From NCBI RefSeq assembly GCF_025464955.1, contig NZ_JAODNM010000130.1, positions 17,875 through 81,874 on the forward strand: a stretch of DNA of 64,000 nt, given 5' to 3'. The notes below the pieces were generated by a model, which was given only the letters and a program-made list of their open reading frames with translations, had not been told where the DNA came from and ran no database searches. The stretch's first letter is position 1. Every line of letters begins with the position of its first letter. Origin of the DNA: Amycolatopsis sp. (GTDB taxonomy: Bacteria; Actinomycetota; Actinomycetes; Mycobacteriales; Pseudonocardiaceae). Below are positions 1 to 8,117 of this stretch, piece after piece. Made by a program: the position numbers and the translations under genes.

Positions 1-2
1 CG

Positions 3-290
3 GCGGCGTTCGGGCTGCTCAGGAGCGGCGGGCGGATGGTGATGTTCGGGCTCGCCAGTGGAACGTGGACGACGATCCCCGACGACGTCGCCGAGCGAGA
101 GGTCACGGTGGTACGCGGGATCGGGAGTCCGGCGCTGTTCCGCGAGTTCACCACGAGCGCGCTGGCGGACGCGGCCGAGGGCAGGCTGCGGCCGGTGATC
201 GGGCAGCGGTTCGCGCTCGAACAGGCGGCCGACGCACACGCGGCGATCGAGTCGCGGGAGACCGTCGGCAAGACGCTGTTGGAAGTGTGA
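3..290 (+). CDS. Zinc-type alcohol dehydrogenase / quinone oxidoreductase, C-terminal part
   Basis: Only the last 95 residues lie in the window; the reading frame is open from the left edge and ends at a TGA. The segment reads as the end of a medium-chain dehydrogenase/reductase: a Gly-rich turn followed by a beta strand (RSGGRMVMFGLASG) that belongs to the nucleotide-binding fold, then the C-terminal pattern ending in the typical AHAAIESRETVGKTLLEV. Such proteins reduce quinones or oxidise alcohols with NAD(P)H; the substrate cannot be told from this fragment. An internal ATG at position 36 is not the true start because the conserved sequence continues upstream of it. The next gene begins directly at the base after its stop codon. 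Confidence 0.8.
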   Translation, partial: AAFGLLRSGGRMVMFGLASGTWTTIPDDVAEREVTVVRGIGSPALFREFTTSALADAAEGRLRPVIGQRFALEQAADAHAAIESRETVGKTLLEV

Positions 291-503
291 GTGACTTCGA
301 GGTCGATGCGTTCCTGGCAGCTGCTGCCGTTCGACGTCCCGCGCGGACGTCGCAAGTTACGCCGGTATCTCGGCGAGGACGAAGCCGGTTGGGACGCGAG
401 GTTTCGGAGCTACCTCGGTGACGACCCGGCGACGAAGGGCACCGTCTGGCTGCGTGTCCAGCCTGCTTCGATGCGGGCTGCGGATCTCAGCTTCCGGGTG
501 TGA
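291..503 (+). CDS. Small protein of unknown function (70 aa)
   Basis: I do not recognise this family. It starts with GTG immediately after the stop codon of the preceding oxidoreductase gene, so the two are probably translationally coupled. The product is basic at the N-terminus (RRKLRRYLGEDEAGWDAR) and has no signal peptide or membrane segment. The GC-rich third codon positions and tight coupling argue that it is real. It is followed within 10 bases by a palindromic element, which also argues that the gene ends here. Confidence 0.55.
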   Translation: MTSRSMRSWQLLPFDVPRGRRKLRRYLGEDEAGWDARFRSYLGDDPATKGTVWLRVQPASMRAADLSFRV

Positions 504-511
504 GGGGCGTT

Positions 512-563
512 CCCTCGGGGCCATCCTTGTGGCGTTCAACGCCACAAGGGTGGCCCCGAGGGG
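512..563. repeat. Family A palindromic element (copy A1)
   Basis: A near-perfect inverted repeat with 22-base arms and a 7-base loop (GTTCAAC). The core is GGCCAYCCTTGTGGC with its complement; there is one T/G wobble. It lies between two convergent genes (ends at 503 and 595), as expected of a bidirectional terminator, but the same sequence recurs at 15891-15942, 44389-44430, 56552-56608 and as a half copy at 63740-63773, so it is also a dispersed repeat. Confidence 0.85.
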
Positions 564-594
564 TCCTTGGAGCTGGCCAGCTCCGGAGCCGACG

Positions 595-1524
595 CTAGCC
601 TCGGTAGGAGGTCCAGGCGTTGGTCATGCGGGTGTCCTGGCCGGGGGTGAACTCAGTCATGCAGCTGTCGTAGCTGTAGTCCATGAAGTTGTGGATCGGG
701 TCCTTGCCCGACGCGGTGCAGGTGTCCTTCGTGGCCGGGCAGCCTGAGGTCGCGCTGGCTTCGGCGGGGGTGTCGGAGACGTAGTCGCCCGAGCCCGAGC
801 AGCCGCCCTGGAACGTGTGGTAGAGCCCGAGCCAGTGCCCGATCTCGTGGGTCGCGGTGTCGCCTTCGTTGTAGTTGGCGGCCGAGCGGCCGGGGAACGA
901 CTCGTCGAGGATGACGACGCCGTCCATCGCCGGGCTCGCGCTGTAGCCCCAGGGGAAGGTCGCCCAGCCGAGCAGGCTGTCGCCGAGGGATGCGGTGTAC
1001 AGGTTGAGCGCGTTCGCGCCGCCCTTGTGCAGTGTGGTCTTCATCTGCTGTTCGGCGGACGAGCCGTCGGTGATTCCGTTGTACCAGGCGGCTTTGTTCG
1101 TGTAGTCGGTGCTGGTGAGCTTGAACGAGAAGCCCGCGGGCGAGTACGCGCTGTTGAGCACGGAGATCTGTTTCGTGATGGTCGCGGCCGGCAGCGAGCC
1201 GGTGGAGCCGCTCGTGATCACGTGGACGTACACCGGGATCGAGACGGCGGCGAGCGCGTTCGCGGACTTGCCGCGGGTCGCCAGCCGATGCGCCATGTCG
1301 GCTTCCACCGCGGCCGCGTTCGCCGGGGCGAGCGTGTTGGCGTCGCCGTCCTTGCTGCGGTCCGCCGGGTTCGCGGGATGGAGACAGGAGGGCGTTGCGG
1401 GCGCGGCCTCGATACTGGTGAAAGCGCTGCTGGCGGCGGTGCCTGGTACCACGAGGCAGGCCAGTGTCAGCGTCGACAGAACGCCGGTCCTGACGAATTT
1501 CCGGACGCGCTCGGGATAGCTCAT
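595..1524 (-). CDS. Secreted zinc metalloprotease, metzincin M43-like
   Basis: A 309-residue exported protease. Residues 1-35 are a signal peptide (basic n-region, hydrophobic LSTLTLACLVV, Ala-rich cleavage zone). The zinc motif HEIGHWLGLYH (residues 226-236) fits HEXXHXXGXXH of metzincins, and NFMDYS (about 279-284) supplies the Met-turn. The spacing and the Cys-rich stretch between them (DTPAE, GCP, DTC) match the pappalysin/cytophagalysin family M43. It should hydrolyse peptides outside the cell. The reading frame extends 40 codons further upstream, but the ATG at 1524 is chosen because it starts the signal peptide and has a GAGGAG ribosome site 7 bases ahead. It lies downstream of the PucR-type regulator on the same strand, 141 bases away; a functional link is not shown. 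Confidence 0.88.
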   Translation of the reverse strand: MSYPERVRKFVRTGVLSTLTLACLVVPGTAASSAFTSIEAAPATPSCLHPANPADRSKDGDANTLAPANAAAVEADMAHRLATRGKSANALAAVSIPVYVHVITSGSTGSLPAATITKQISVLNSAYSPAGFSFKLTSTDYTNKAAWYNGITDGSSAEQQMKTTLHKGGANALNLYTASLGDSLLGWATFPWGYSASPAMDGVVILDESFPGRSAANYNEGDTATHEIGHWLGLYHTFQGGCSGSGDYVSDTPAEASATSGCPATKDTCTASGKDPIHNFMDYSYDSCMTEFTPGQDTRMTNAWTSYRG

Positions 1525-1665
1525 GGCGACTCCTCGGTTACGCTTGATGGCCCTCGATGGGCCAGCGAAAAGTAGCCAAGGAATCACCGGAAAGGATGAC
1601 ATTGACGGGCAGAACCGACATTCCGTCCCTTCCGCGCGGACCATCCGGGCTAACGGTTGGGCCGG

Positions 1666-3237
1666 TCAGCTCCACCGCAGTGCGACCAGCTGGGTGATCA
1701 GCGCCAGCCGCACGTCCGGATCGTCCAGGTCGAGCGGCACCTGTTCGAGCAGCTTCCGCATCCGATAGCGCAGGGTGTTGGGGTGGATGCTGAGCTCCTT
1801 GGCCGCGGCGCGCGGGTTGCCGGGATGCCGCAGCCACTGGTACAGCGTGTCGACGTACCCGGCGCCGGTCGCCTGGTCGTGTGCGCGCAGCGCGGCGAGC
1901 GGGCCCAGCTCGGCGACCTTGGCGGCCGCGGCCGCTGCCGCGCCCCGATGCAGCGCGAGCGCCGTCCACGCCTCGTCGAAGCTGACGACTCGCCCGGGCA
2001 CCAGTCCCGCGCGCAGCAGGCCGAGGGCCTCGTCGGCTTGGGCGCGGGACACGGCCAGCTCGCCGATCTCGGTCGGGCTGCCGGCAGCGACCCGCGGCGC
2101 GGCCCCTCGGCCGGACGTCGGCATCTCGACCAGTGCGCCGCGCAACTCGGCCCAGCCGCCGGGGCCGTCACCGTCGGGCACCACCGCGTAGAGCAGTCCG
2201 CCGAGCTCGGTCGCGGCGGGACGCCTGCCGACGCCTTGGGAGATCTTCTCCAGCAACGCGAGCCGTAAACCTTCGCCCTGAGTGTCGCTGCCAGGCGTCT
2301 CGATCACGACGACGCGGTGGGGCTCGTCGGTCAGGTCGAGTTCCGCCATCGCCTTGCGGGGACTGGCTTTCCCGTCGAGGACAGCGCGCAGCAGCTCGGC
2401 GGACGCTCGCCGCTGGGCGTCGGCGTGTGCCCTTCGCCGCAGCAGGTTCAGCGCGACGACCGGCGCGGCGTCGGCGAACGCGGCGGCCCGCTCGTCCGAC
2501 ACCGGCCCGGCCACCACTGCCCACATCGAGCCGAGCAGTTCGCCGCCCATCCGGATCGGCACGATCAGCCGCGGGAGCGTCCCGTCGCGCTGAGCTGGCA
2601 CGAACACCGTTTGCCTGCCTCGGGAAAGTTCGCGAAACACCCCGCGGGAGCGGAATTTCGCCAGCACGTCGTCGGGGATCCGCCGGCCCATGATCGTGGA
2701 GATCCGGGCGGGATCGGTGAGGTCCTGGCGCGCCGAATACGCCAGCACGCGCGAGTTCGTGTCCTCGATGGTCACCGGCGCGTCGACCACGGACGCGACG
2801 GCGTCGGCCAGCCGGAAGAGGTCGGCCGAACCCTGGCGGTCGTCGTTTTCCACCGCGTCGGTGTCGGACTCGTCGGTGATCGCGTCGAGGACGGTCCGCA
2901 GCAACCAGACGAGCTGGGCCCACGACGCCGCGCCGCGGACCTCGACCAGCGCGACACCCGCCGCCTTCGCCGCGCGTTTCACCGCCGGTTTGGCCGCCAG
3001 CGGCGGTTTGAAGAGGACGGCTGCGGCACCCCGCGCGGCACTGCCGCGGATGAGCTCGACGGCGTCCTCCGGTTCGGTCACGGCGACGCCGAGCACGAGG
3101 TCACCGGCGGAAAGCTGGCCGGGACCGCCCGGTTCGGCGATCACCACGTCCGCGACCGCCGGGCAGGTCTCCGGCAGCAGCACCGCGCGCAGCAGCGTCG
3201 GGCCCACCCGATCGACGAGACTGCGCACCGACACCAT
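1666..3237 (-). CDS. PucR-family transcriptional regulator
   Basis: A 523-residue regulator. The C-terminus (about 465-523) is the PucR-type helix-turn-helix, with the hallmark AAKELSIHPNTLRYRMRKL followed by a short helix ending LALITQLVALRW. The central part (about 145-290) looks like a GAF-like sensor domain and the N-terminal third is an alpha/beta domain typical of this group. PucR/CdaR-like regulators usually activate nearby catabolic genes in response to a metabolite, but the ligand is unknown here. It is divergent from metY with 135 bases between the starts, so it could act on either the metYX promoter or its own. A link to methionine metabolism would be unusual and is only positional. 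Confidence 0.87.
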   Translation of the reverse strand: MVSVRSLVDRVGPTLLRAVLLPETCPAVADVVIAEPGGPGQLSAGDLVLGVAVTEPEDAVELIRGSAARGAAAVLFKPPLAAKPAVKRAAKAAGVALVEVRGAASWAQLVWLLRTVLDAITDESDTDAVENDDRQGSADLFRLADAVASVVDAPVTIEDTNSRVLAYSARQDLTDPARISTIMGRRIPDDVLAKFRSRGVFRELSRGRQTVFVPAQRDGTLPRLIVPIRMGGELLGSMWAVVAGPVSDERAAAFADAAPVVALNLLRRRAHADAQRRASAELLRAVLDGKASPRKAMAELDLTDEPHRVVVIETPGSDTQGEGLRLALLEKISQGVGRRPAATELGGLLYAVVPDGDGPGGWAELRGALVEMPTSGRGAAPRVAAGSPTEIGELAVSRAQADEALGLLRAGLVPGRVVSFDEAWTALALHRGAAAAAAAKVAELGPLAALRAHDQATGAGYVDTLYQWLRHPGNPRAAAKELSIHPNTLRYRMRKLLEQVPLDLDDPDVRLALITQLVALRWS

Positions 3238-3372
3238 GGCTACAGTGTCGCCGAGCGGAGCGCGTCGCGCTTGATCCGGACGCTCTCAGCAGGTGGGACC
3301 CGGTTGGGTGAGCCACCGGGCAGACGTAACTTCGAGGCAACAGCGAAGACTTCCTGCCGCAAGGAGAATCTG

Positions 3373-4689
3373 ATGGGCGTGGACGGTTCCGACAGCTCGG
3401 CGTGGTCTTTCGAGACCAAGCAGATTCACGCGGGTGCGGCGCCCGATCCCACCACCGGGGCCAGGGCCACGCCGATCTACCAGACGACGTCGTACGTCTT
3501 CCGCGACAGCCAGCACGGCGCCGACCTGTTCAGCCTCGCCGAGCCGGGCAACATCTACACGCGCATCATGAACCCGACCCAGGACGTCCTCGAGCAACGC
3601 CTCGCCGCGCTCGAAGGCGGCGTCGCGGCGCTGGCGTTCGCGTCCGGGTCGGCCGCCACCACCGCGGCGATTCTCAACCTCGCGAGCTCGGGCGACCACT
3701 TCGTGTCCAGCCCTTCCCTGTACGGCGGCACGTACAACCTCTTCCACTACACCCTGCCGAAGCTCGGCATCGAGGTCACCTTCGTCGAGGACCAGGACGA
3801 CCTCGAGCAGTGGCGGGCCGCGGTGCGTCCGAACACCAAGCTGTTCTTCGGTGAGACGCTGGCCAACCCCGGCAGCAACGTGCTGGACATTCGCGGTGTG
3901 GCCGACGTCGCGCACGAGGCCGGGGTGCCGCTGGTCGTCGACAACACGATCCCGACGCCGTTCCTGCTGCGTCCGATCGAACACGGCGCGGACATCGTCG
4001 TCCACTCGGCGACCAAATACCTCGGCGGCCACGGCACCACGGTCGCCGGTGTGCTCGTCGACGGTGGCACCTTCGACTACGGCAAGAACCCGGAGAAGTT
4101 CCCCGGTTTCACCGAGCCGGACCCGAGCTACGGCGGTCTCAAGTACTGGGAAGCACTCGGACCGGGCGCGTACGCGGCCAAAGCGCGCGTCCAGATCCTG
4201 CGTGACACCGGTGCCGCGATCGCGCCGTTGAACAGTTTCCTGATCCTGCAGGGCATCGAGACGCTTTCGTTGCGGCTCGAGCGGCACGTGTCCAACGCGC
4301 AGGCGCTGGCCGAATGGCTCGAATCGCGCGACGAGGTCGAAAAGGTCTACTACGCCGGCCTGCCGTCGAGCCCGTTCTACGAGGCGGCCCAGAAGTACCT
4401 GCCGAAGGGCGCCGGTGCGGTCCTGTCGTTCGACCTTCGCGGCGGTGTCGAAGCCGGCCGCCACTTCGTCGACGGCACCGAACTGCACAGCCAGCTGGTG
4501 AACATCGGCGACGTGCGCAGCCTGATCGTGCACCCGGCGAGCACCACGCACGCCCAGCTTTCGGCGGAGGAGCAGCTCACCAGCGGCGTCACGCCGGGTC
4601 TGGTCCGGCTGTCCGTCGGGCTGGAAGGCATCGAGGACCTGAAGGCAGACCTCGAAGCCGGCTTCCGGGCGGCCAAGGCCGCTCAGTGA
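3373..4689 (+). CDS. metY: O-acetylhomoserine sulfhydrylase
   Basis: A 438-residue PLP enzyme of the Cys/Met-metabolism (gamma) family that joins O-acetylhomoserine and sulfide to give homocysteine. The Schiff-base lysine is K215 in HSATKYLGGHG; the substrate/PLP patterns YTRIMNPT (about 62-69), ETLANPGSNV (about 161-170) and VVDNTIPTP (about 188-196) fit the MetY/CysD subgroup. The start at 3373 is set by the ribosome site AAGGAGA at 3361. The open frame runs far upstream but that part is a shadow of the PucR gene. The stop overlaps the metX start by four bases (GTGA), so the two are co-translated, and their products perform consecutive steps. Confidence 0.95.
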   Translation: MGVDGSDSSAWSFETKQIHAGAAPDPTTGARATPIYQTTSYVFRDSQHGADLFSLAEPGNIYTRIMNPTQDVLEQRLAALEGGVAALAFASGSAATTAAILNLASSGDHFVSSPSLYGGTYNLFHYTLPKLGIEVTFVEDQDDLEQWRAAVRPNTKLFFGETLANPGSNVLDIRGVADVAHEAGVPLVVDNTIPTPFLLRPIEHGADIVVHSATKYLGGHGTTVAGVLVDGGTFDYGKNPEKFPGFTEPDPSYGGLKYWEALGPGAYAAKARVQILRDTGAAIAPLNSFLILQGIETLSLRLERHVSNAQALAEWLESRDEVEKVYYAGLPSSPFYEAAQKYLPKGAGAVLSFDLRGGVEAGRHFVDGTELHSQLVNIGDVRSLIVHPASTTHAQLSAEEQLTSGVTPGLVRLSVGLEGIEDLKADLEAGFRAAKAAQ

Positions 4690-5825
4690 CCCTTCCCAGT
4701 AAAGATCGCCTGCCCGTCACCGGTGCGTGGCGGGCAGGCGATCCACCTGGGCGGCGGAAGTGGATCACCGGCGCCGGTCCGTTGCGGCTGGAGGCCGGTG
4801 GGGTGCTGCCGGGGTTCGAGCTCGCGTACGAAACCTGGGGCACGCTCAACTCCGACGGCTCGAACGCGGTTCTCGTCGAACACGCCCTGACCGGGGATTC
4901 GCACATCATCGGGCCCGCCGAACCCGGGCACCCGACCGCCGGCTGGTGGGATGGGCTGCTCGGGCCGGGACGCTCCGTGGACACCGGCGAGTTCTTCGTC
5001 GTCGCGCCCAACGTGTTGGGCGGCTGCCAGGGATCGACGGGTCCTTCCTCAGCCGACCCCGATGGAAAGTCTTGGGGCAGCAGGTTTCCGTACGTCACCC
5101 CGCGTGACCAGGTGGCCGTCGAAACCCAGCTGGCGGACGCGCTGGGCATCGCGTCCTGGGCTGCCGTGCTCGGTGGGTCGATGGGTGGGATGCGCGCGCT
5201 GGAATGGGCGGTCATGCACCCGGACCGCGTCGATTCGCTGCTGGTGCTGGCTTCCACCGCGTCGGCGTCCGCCGAGCAGATCGCGTGGGCGTCCCCGCAG
5301 CTGCACGCGATCACGTCCGATCCGGGTTGGCGCGGTGGCGACTACTACGACGCAGCGCCCGGCGAAGGGCCGCATCGCGGACTCGGCATCGCTCGCCGGA
5401 TCGCGCACGTGACCTACCGCGGCGAGCAGGAACTGGCCGAGCGTTTCGGCCGGGACCCGCAGGACGACGAGGATCCCGCACAGGGCGGGCGATTCGCCAT
5501 CGAGTCCTATTTGGACCATCATGCGGACAAGCTCGTCCGGCGCTTCGACTCCGGCAGCTACGTGACGCTCACCCGCTCGATGAACGCCCACGACGTCGGC
5601 CGTGACCGCGGCGGCGTCGCTTCGGCTCTTTCGCGCGTCAAGGCGCGTTCGGTGATCGCGGGCGTCGACACGGATCGGCTGTATCCGCCCTACCAGGCAC
5701 AAGCGCTGGCCGAGGGGATCCGGGGCGCGGGCGAACCCGCGCTGATCTCTTCGCCGTACGGGCACGACTCTTTCCTCATCGAGACGGATCAGATCGGCGC
5801 CCTGGTCAAGTCCCTGATCGGTTAG
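4686..5825 (+). CDS. metX: Homoserine O-acetyltransferase
   Basis: A 379-residue alpha/beta-hydrolase-fold enzyme that acetylates homoserine, making the substrate for MetY. The nucleophile elbow is GGSMGG with S165; the acid and base of the triad are in GVDTDRLYP and YGHDSF near the C-terminus. The patterns LTGDSH (about 68-73) and PNVLGGCQGSTGP (about 108-120) are typical of MetX. The GTG start at 4686 overlaps the metY stop by four bases, so no separate ribosome site is needed. From sequence alone acetyl versus succinyl specificity is not certain, but pairing with an O-acetylhomoserine enzyme supports acetyl. Confidence 0.95.
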   Translation: MTLPSKDRLPVTGAWRAGDPPGRRKWITGAGPLRLEAGGVLPGFELAYETWGTLNSDGSNAVLVEHALTGDSHIIGPAEPGHPTAGWWDGLLGPGRSVDTGEFFVVAPNVLGGCQGSTGPSSADPDGKSWGSRFPYVTPRDQVAVETQLADALGIASWAAVLGGSMGGMRALEWAVMHPDRVDSLLVLASTASASAEQIAWASPQLHAITSDPGWRGGDYYDAAPGEGPHRGLGIARRIAHVTYRGEQELAERFGRDPQDDEDPAQGGRFAIESYLDHHADKLVRRFDSGSYVTLTRSMNAHDVGRDRGGVASALSRVKARSVIAGVDTDRLYPPYQAQALAEGIRGAGEPALISSPYGHDSFLIETDQIGALVKSLIG

Positions 5826-5849
5826 TCTCGGGTCTCAGCGTGCGACCAG

Positions 5850-6350
5850 TCAGTCGTCCGCCACGGCGTCGGAGATCCAGTCGGCGACGGGGAGATCGCG
5901 CTCGAGGCATTCCGCGGACAGGCGGATCGTCCAGCGCAGGGCCTGCAGGACCAGGCTGTCGACCTCGTCGGGGGCGGCGTTGGCCAGTGCGATCTCGACC
6001 TGTTCCTCGGCGGCCTCGGTGTTGCCGTGGACTTCGGCGAGCAGGGTGCGGACGGCGGTGCGGACGGGCGGGTCCGCCTGGTCGATGGACACTTCTTCGC
6101 CGTCTTCGTCGAACACCTGGACCTTGACCGGCGCGCTGCCGCCGTCGCCGAGGGTGGACACCATCGCGCTGCATTCACCGAACAGCAGCAGCATGAGTCC
6201 CCGGGTTTCCGCCGAACGTGCTTGGGGCTCGACAGCGGACGGCGCCACCTCGTCGAGGGCTTCGGCGTCCGCGCCGAGGCTGATCGCGACGAGGGCGCGC
6301 TGCGCCTTTTCGACGAGCCGACGCTCGTCCTCGCTCCTGTCGGGCTCCAC
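5850..6350 (-). CDS. Acidic protein of unknown function (166 aa)
   Basis: Not recognised. The product is acidic and largely helical in pattern, with a central QVFDEDGEEVSIDQ stretch and a C-terminal CLERDLPVADWISDAV. No signal peptide or membrane segment is seen. The frame is open to a TTG at 6410, which would overlap the stop of the upstream TetR gene; neither TTG 6410 nor GTG 6350 has a good ribosome site, and GTG is preferred because the residues after it (EPDRSEDERRLVEKAQRAL) look like a clean helical start. It converges on metX, the two stops being 24 bases apart. It may form an operon with tetR; a role is not apparent. Confidence 0.65.
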   Translation of the reverse strand: MEPDRSEDERRLVEKAQRALVAISLGADAEALDEVAPSAVEPQARSAETRGLMLLLFGECSAMVSTLGDGGSAPVKVQVFDEDGEEVSIDQADPPVRTAVRTLLAEVHGNTEAAEEQVEIALANAAPDEVDSLVLQALRWTIRLSAECLERDLPVADWISDAVADD

Positions 6351-6406
6351 ACGCCTATCAAACACCAGCGCAGCGAGGTTTGGGGTAGTCCGTCCGGGCC
6401 GTTGGA

Positions 6407-6997
6407 TCAAGTCGCGGCGCGTAGTGCACCGAGCGCGAGCTTGCCGAGCAGTTCGGCGAGCTCGTCGTCACCGAGATGGCGGTTGTACGGCGTGGAGTTG
6501 ATCAGTCCGAACACCGCGTGTGCCGCTGACCGGGCATGTCGCTCGCCGACCCCGGGAACCGCGTCGGAAATGGCCTGCACCCAGATCTCGACGTAACGCC
6601 GTTGCAGGGCACGGACCTGCTTGCGGTCGGTGTCGGTGAGGTTGGCGAGGTTCCGTTCCTGCACGGTGATGAGCGCGGGGTGCTCGAGCGCGAACTCGAC
6701 ATGGAATTTCACCAGTTCGGTGAGCTTTTCGCGCGGATCGACGACCTGCTCGGCGCGTGCGGTGCCGCCGTCGAGCAGGTACAAGCTGATCGAGTTCAGC
6801 ATCTCGCCGAGCATCGAGTCCTTGCTGCGGAAATGCCGGTAGAGGGCCGGCCCCGAGATCCCCACCGCCGCGCCGATGTCGTCGATGCCGACGCCGTGGA
6901 AGCCGTGGTGGGCGAACAGTTCCGCGGCCGCGGCGAGGATCTGCTCACGTCGGCTGGCCTTCTCCCCGTTAACCAGCGGGGTCGGATTGGACGCCAT
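6407..6997 (-). CDS. TetR-family repressor, probably of the acyl-CoA carboxylase operon
   Basis: A 196-residue TetR protein. The N-terminal DNA-binding domain (about 14-62) is plain: ILAAAAELFAHHGFHG, then GIDDIGAAVGISGPALYRHF, the recognition helix region. The C-terminal ligand domain is all-helical. A 16-base palindrome lies just upstream of the start (7020-7035), and two near copies lie upstream of the carboxylase operon at 8118, which is strong evidence that this protein represses both itself and that operon. Family knowledge: mycobacteria have a TetR repressor (BkaR) tied to the accD1-accA1-fadE19 operon; equivalence here is an inference. The inducer would then be an acyl-CoA of branched-chain amino acid breakdown. 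Confidence 0.9.
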   Translation of the reverse strand: MASNPTPLVNGEKASRREQILAAAAELFAHHGFHGVGIDDIGAAVGISGPALYRHFRSKDSMLGEMLNSISLYLLDGGTARAEQVVDPREKLTELVKFHVEFALEHPALITVQERNLANLTDTDRKQVRALQRRYVEIWVQAISDAVPGVGERHARSAAHAVFGLINSTPYNRHLGDDELAELLGKLALGALRAAT

Positions 6998-7019
6998 GGG
7001 CCGATCTTAGAAGAAGGAG

Positions 7020-7035
7020 GTTAGCGAGCGCTAAC
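7020..7035. promoter_or_regulatory. TetR operator O1 (autoregulation site)
   Basis: GTTAGCGAGCGCTAAC, two 7-base half sites GTTAGCG/CGCTAAC separated by AG, perfectly symmetric. It sits 23 bases upstream of the TetR start codon. The same half sites recur at 8039 and 8067. Confidence 0.8.
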
Positions 7036-7147
7036 AGCACTGGTCAGCGTCGCTCTCAGGCATCAGTCAGCGCCGAGTCAGACTTCCAGGTTAAGCCAAG
7101 CGGGTACGTCTCACGCGGATCCTTCCTCGTGGGGAACACACCTGGTA

Positions 7148-7170
7148 TTGATACGTCGCGTTGATACGTC
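7148..7170 (+). promoter_or_regulatory. Direct repeat in the SGNH hydrolase leader
   Basis: TTGATACGTC occurs twice, at 7148-7157 and 7161-7170, 13 bases apart and directly upstream of the ribosome site. It may be a regulator site or part of the core promoter; no assignment is possible. Confidence 0.35.
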
Positions 7171-7185
7171 ACAAGGGAGTGGCCC

Positions 7186-8001
7186 ATGTCTGCTCGTACC
7201 CGCAAGTCCCCTTTCGCCCTCAAAAGGCTCCTGACCACGGCGGCCGTCGCCCTACTCGCGACCGCCGGGCTAGCCGGTACCGCCGGGGCCGTCACCGCGA
7301 CCACCTACTCCGCGCTCGGCGACTCGTACTCGTCCGGGGTCGGTGCCGGAAGCTACGGAAACTCCGGCGCCTGCAAGCGCAGCACGAACGCGTACCCGCA
7401 ACTGTGGGCGAACGCGCACGCCGGAACGCAGTTCCAGTTCCTGGCCTGTTCCGGCGCGCGCACGAACGACGTGCTGACCCAGGCCGCGTCGATCCCGTCG
7501 GGCGCGACGATGGTGACCGTCTCGGTGGGCGGTAACGACGCCGGGTTCACCGACGTGATCACCACGTGCACGCTGAACTCGGATCAGACCTGCGTCGATC
7601 GGGTCAACACGGCCAAGACCTACGTCAACGGCACATTGCCCGGGCTGCTGGACAACGTCTACGCGACGATCAAGGCGAAAGCCCCGAACGCGCGGCTGAT
7701 CGTGCTGGGCTACCCGCGGTTCTACACGGTGCCGGGCGGCTGCAGCTTCGGCCTGAGTGATGCGAAGCGGACCGCCATCGACTCCGGTTCGGACACGATC
7801 GACACAGTGCTCGCGAACCGCGCCTCAGCCGCCGGCGCGACGTTCGTCGACGTACGCTCCAACTTCACGGGTCACAACATCTGCTCGAGTGGCACGGCGT
7901 ACCTGCACAGCCTGACGTTCCCGGTCGACGAGTCGTACCACCCGACTGTCGCCGGCCAGGCAAGCGGCTACTACCCGGCACTGAAGGCGGTTACCGGCTA
8001 G
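7186..8001 (+). CDS. Secreted SGNH/GDSL-family lipase or esterase
   Basis: A 271-residue exported hydrolase. Residues 1-35 form a signal peptide ending AGLAGTAGA. Block I is GDSYSSG with nucleophile S47; the block II region is SGARTND (about 89-95); block III GGND is 115-118; block V is DESYHP with D248 and H252. This arrangement matches the streptomycete-type secreted lipases that cleave acyl esters. Cysteine pairs at about 63/88 and further C-terminal suggest disulfides as in that group. The ribosome site AAGGGAG lies at 7173. It separates tetR from its presumed target operon, without sharing the operator, so it is probably an independent gene. Confidence 0.9.
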   Translation: MSARTRKSPFALKRLLTTAAVALLATAGLAGTAGAVTATTYSALGDSYSSGVGAGSYGNSGACKRSTNAYPQLWANAHAGTQFQFLACSGARTNDVLTQAASIPSGATMVTVSVGGNDAGFTDVITTCTLNSDQTCVDRVNTAKTYVNGTLPGLLDNVYATIKAKAPNARLIVLGYPRFYTVPGGCSFGLSDAKRTAIDSGSDTIDTVLANRASAAGATFVDVRSNFTGHNICSSGTAYLHSLTFPVDESYHPTVAGQASGYYPALKAVTG

Positions 8002-8038
8002 TACTTCTCCCGTTCACCGGGGTCCGGTGGACAGCCAG

Positions 8039-8082
8039 GTTAGCGGTCGCTAACATCCATGGTGTAGTTAACGACCGCTAAC
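8039..8082. promoter_or_regulatory. Tandem TetR operators O2 and O3 upstream of accD
   Basis: GTTAGCGGTCGCTAAC at 8039-8054 is a perfect match to the 7+2+7 pattern of the site upstream of the TetR gene; GTTAACGACCGCTAAC at 8067-8082 has one altered half-site base. The centres are 28 bases apart and the second ends 35 bases before the accD start, where bound repressor would block transcription. Confidence 0.8.
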
Positions 8083-8117
8083 CTGACTTTCCGCTGCCAG
8101 GCGGACGACGAGGAGCC

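Noticed and set aside
3240..3372. SAM riboswitch ahead of metY
   Set aside because: The leader has some complementary stretches, but I could not place a SAM-I, SAM-II or SAM-IV core. A covariance-model scan would settle it.
2317..3372. N-terminal extension of metY by 352 codons
   Set aside because: The extension is antisense to the PucR gene and lacks homology; a clear AAGGAGA site and the normal N-terminus are found at 3373.
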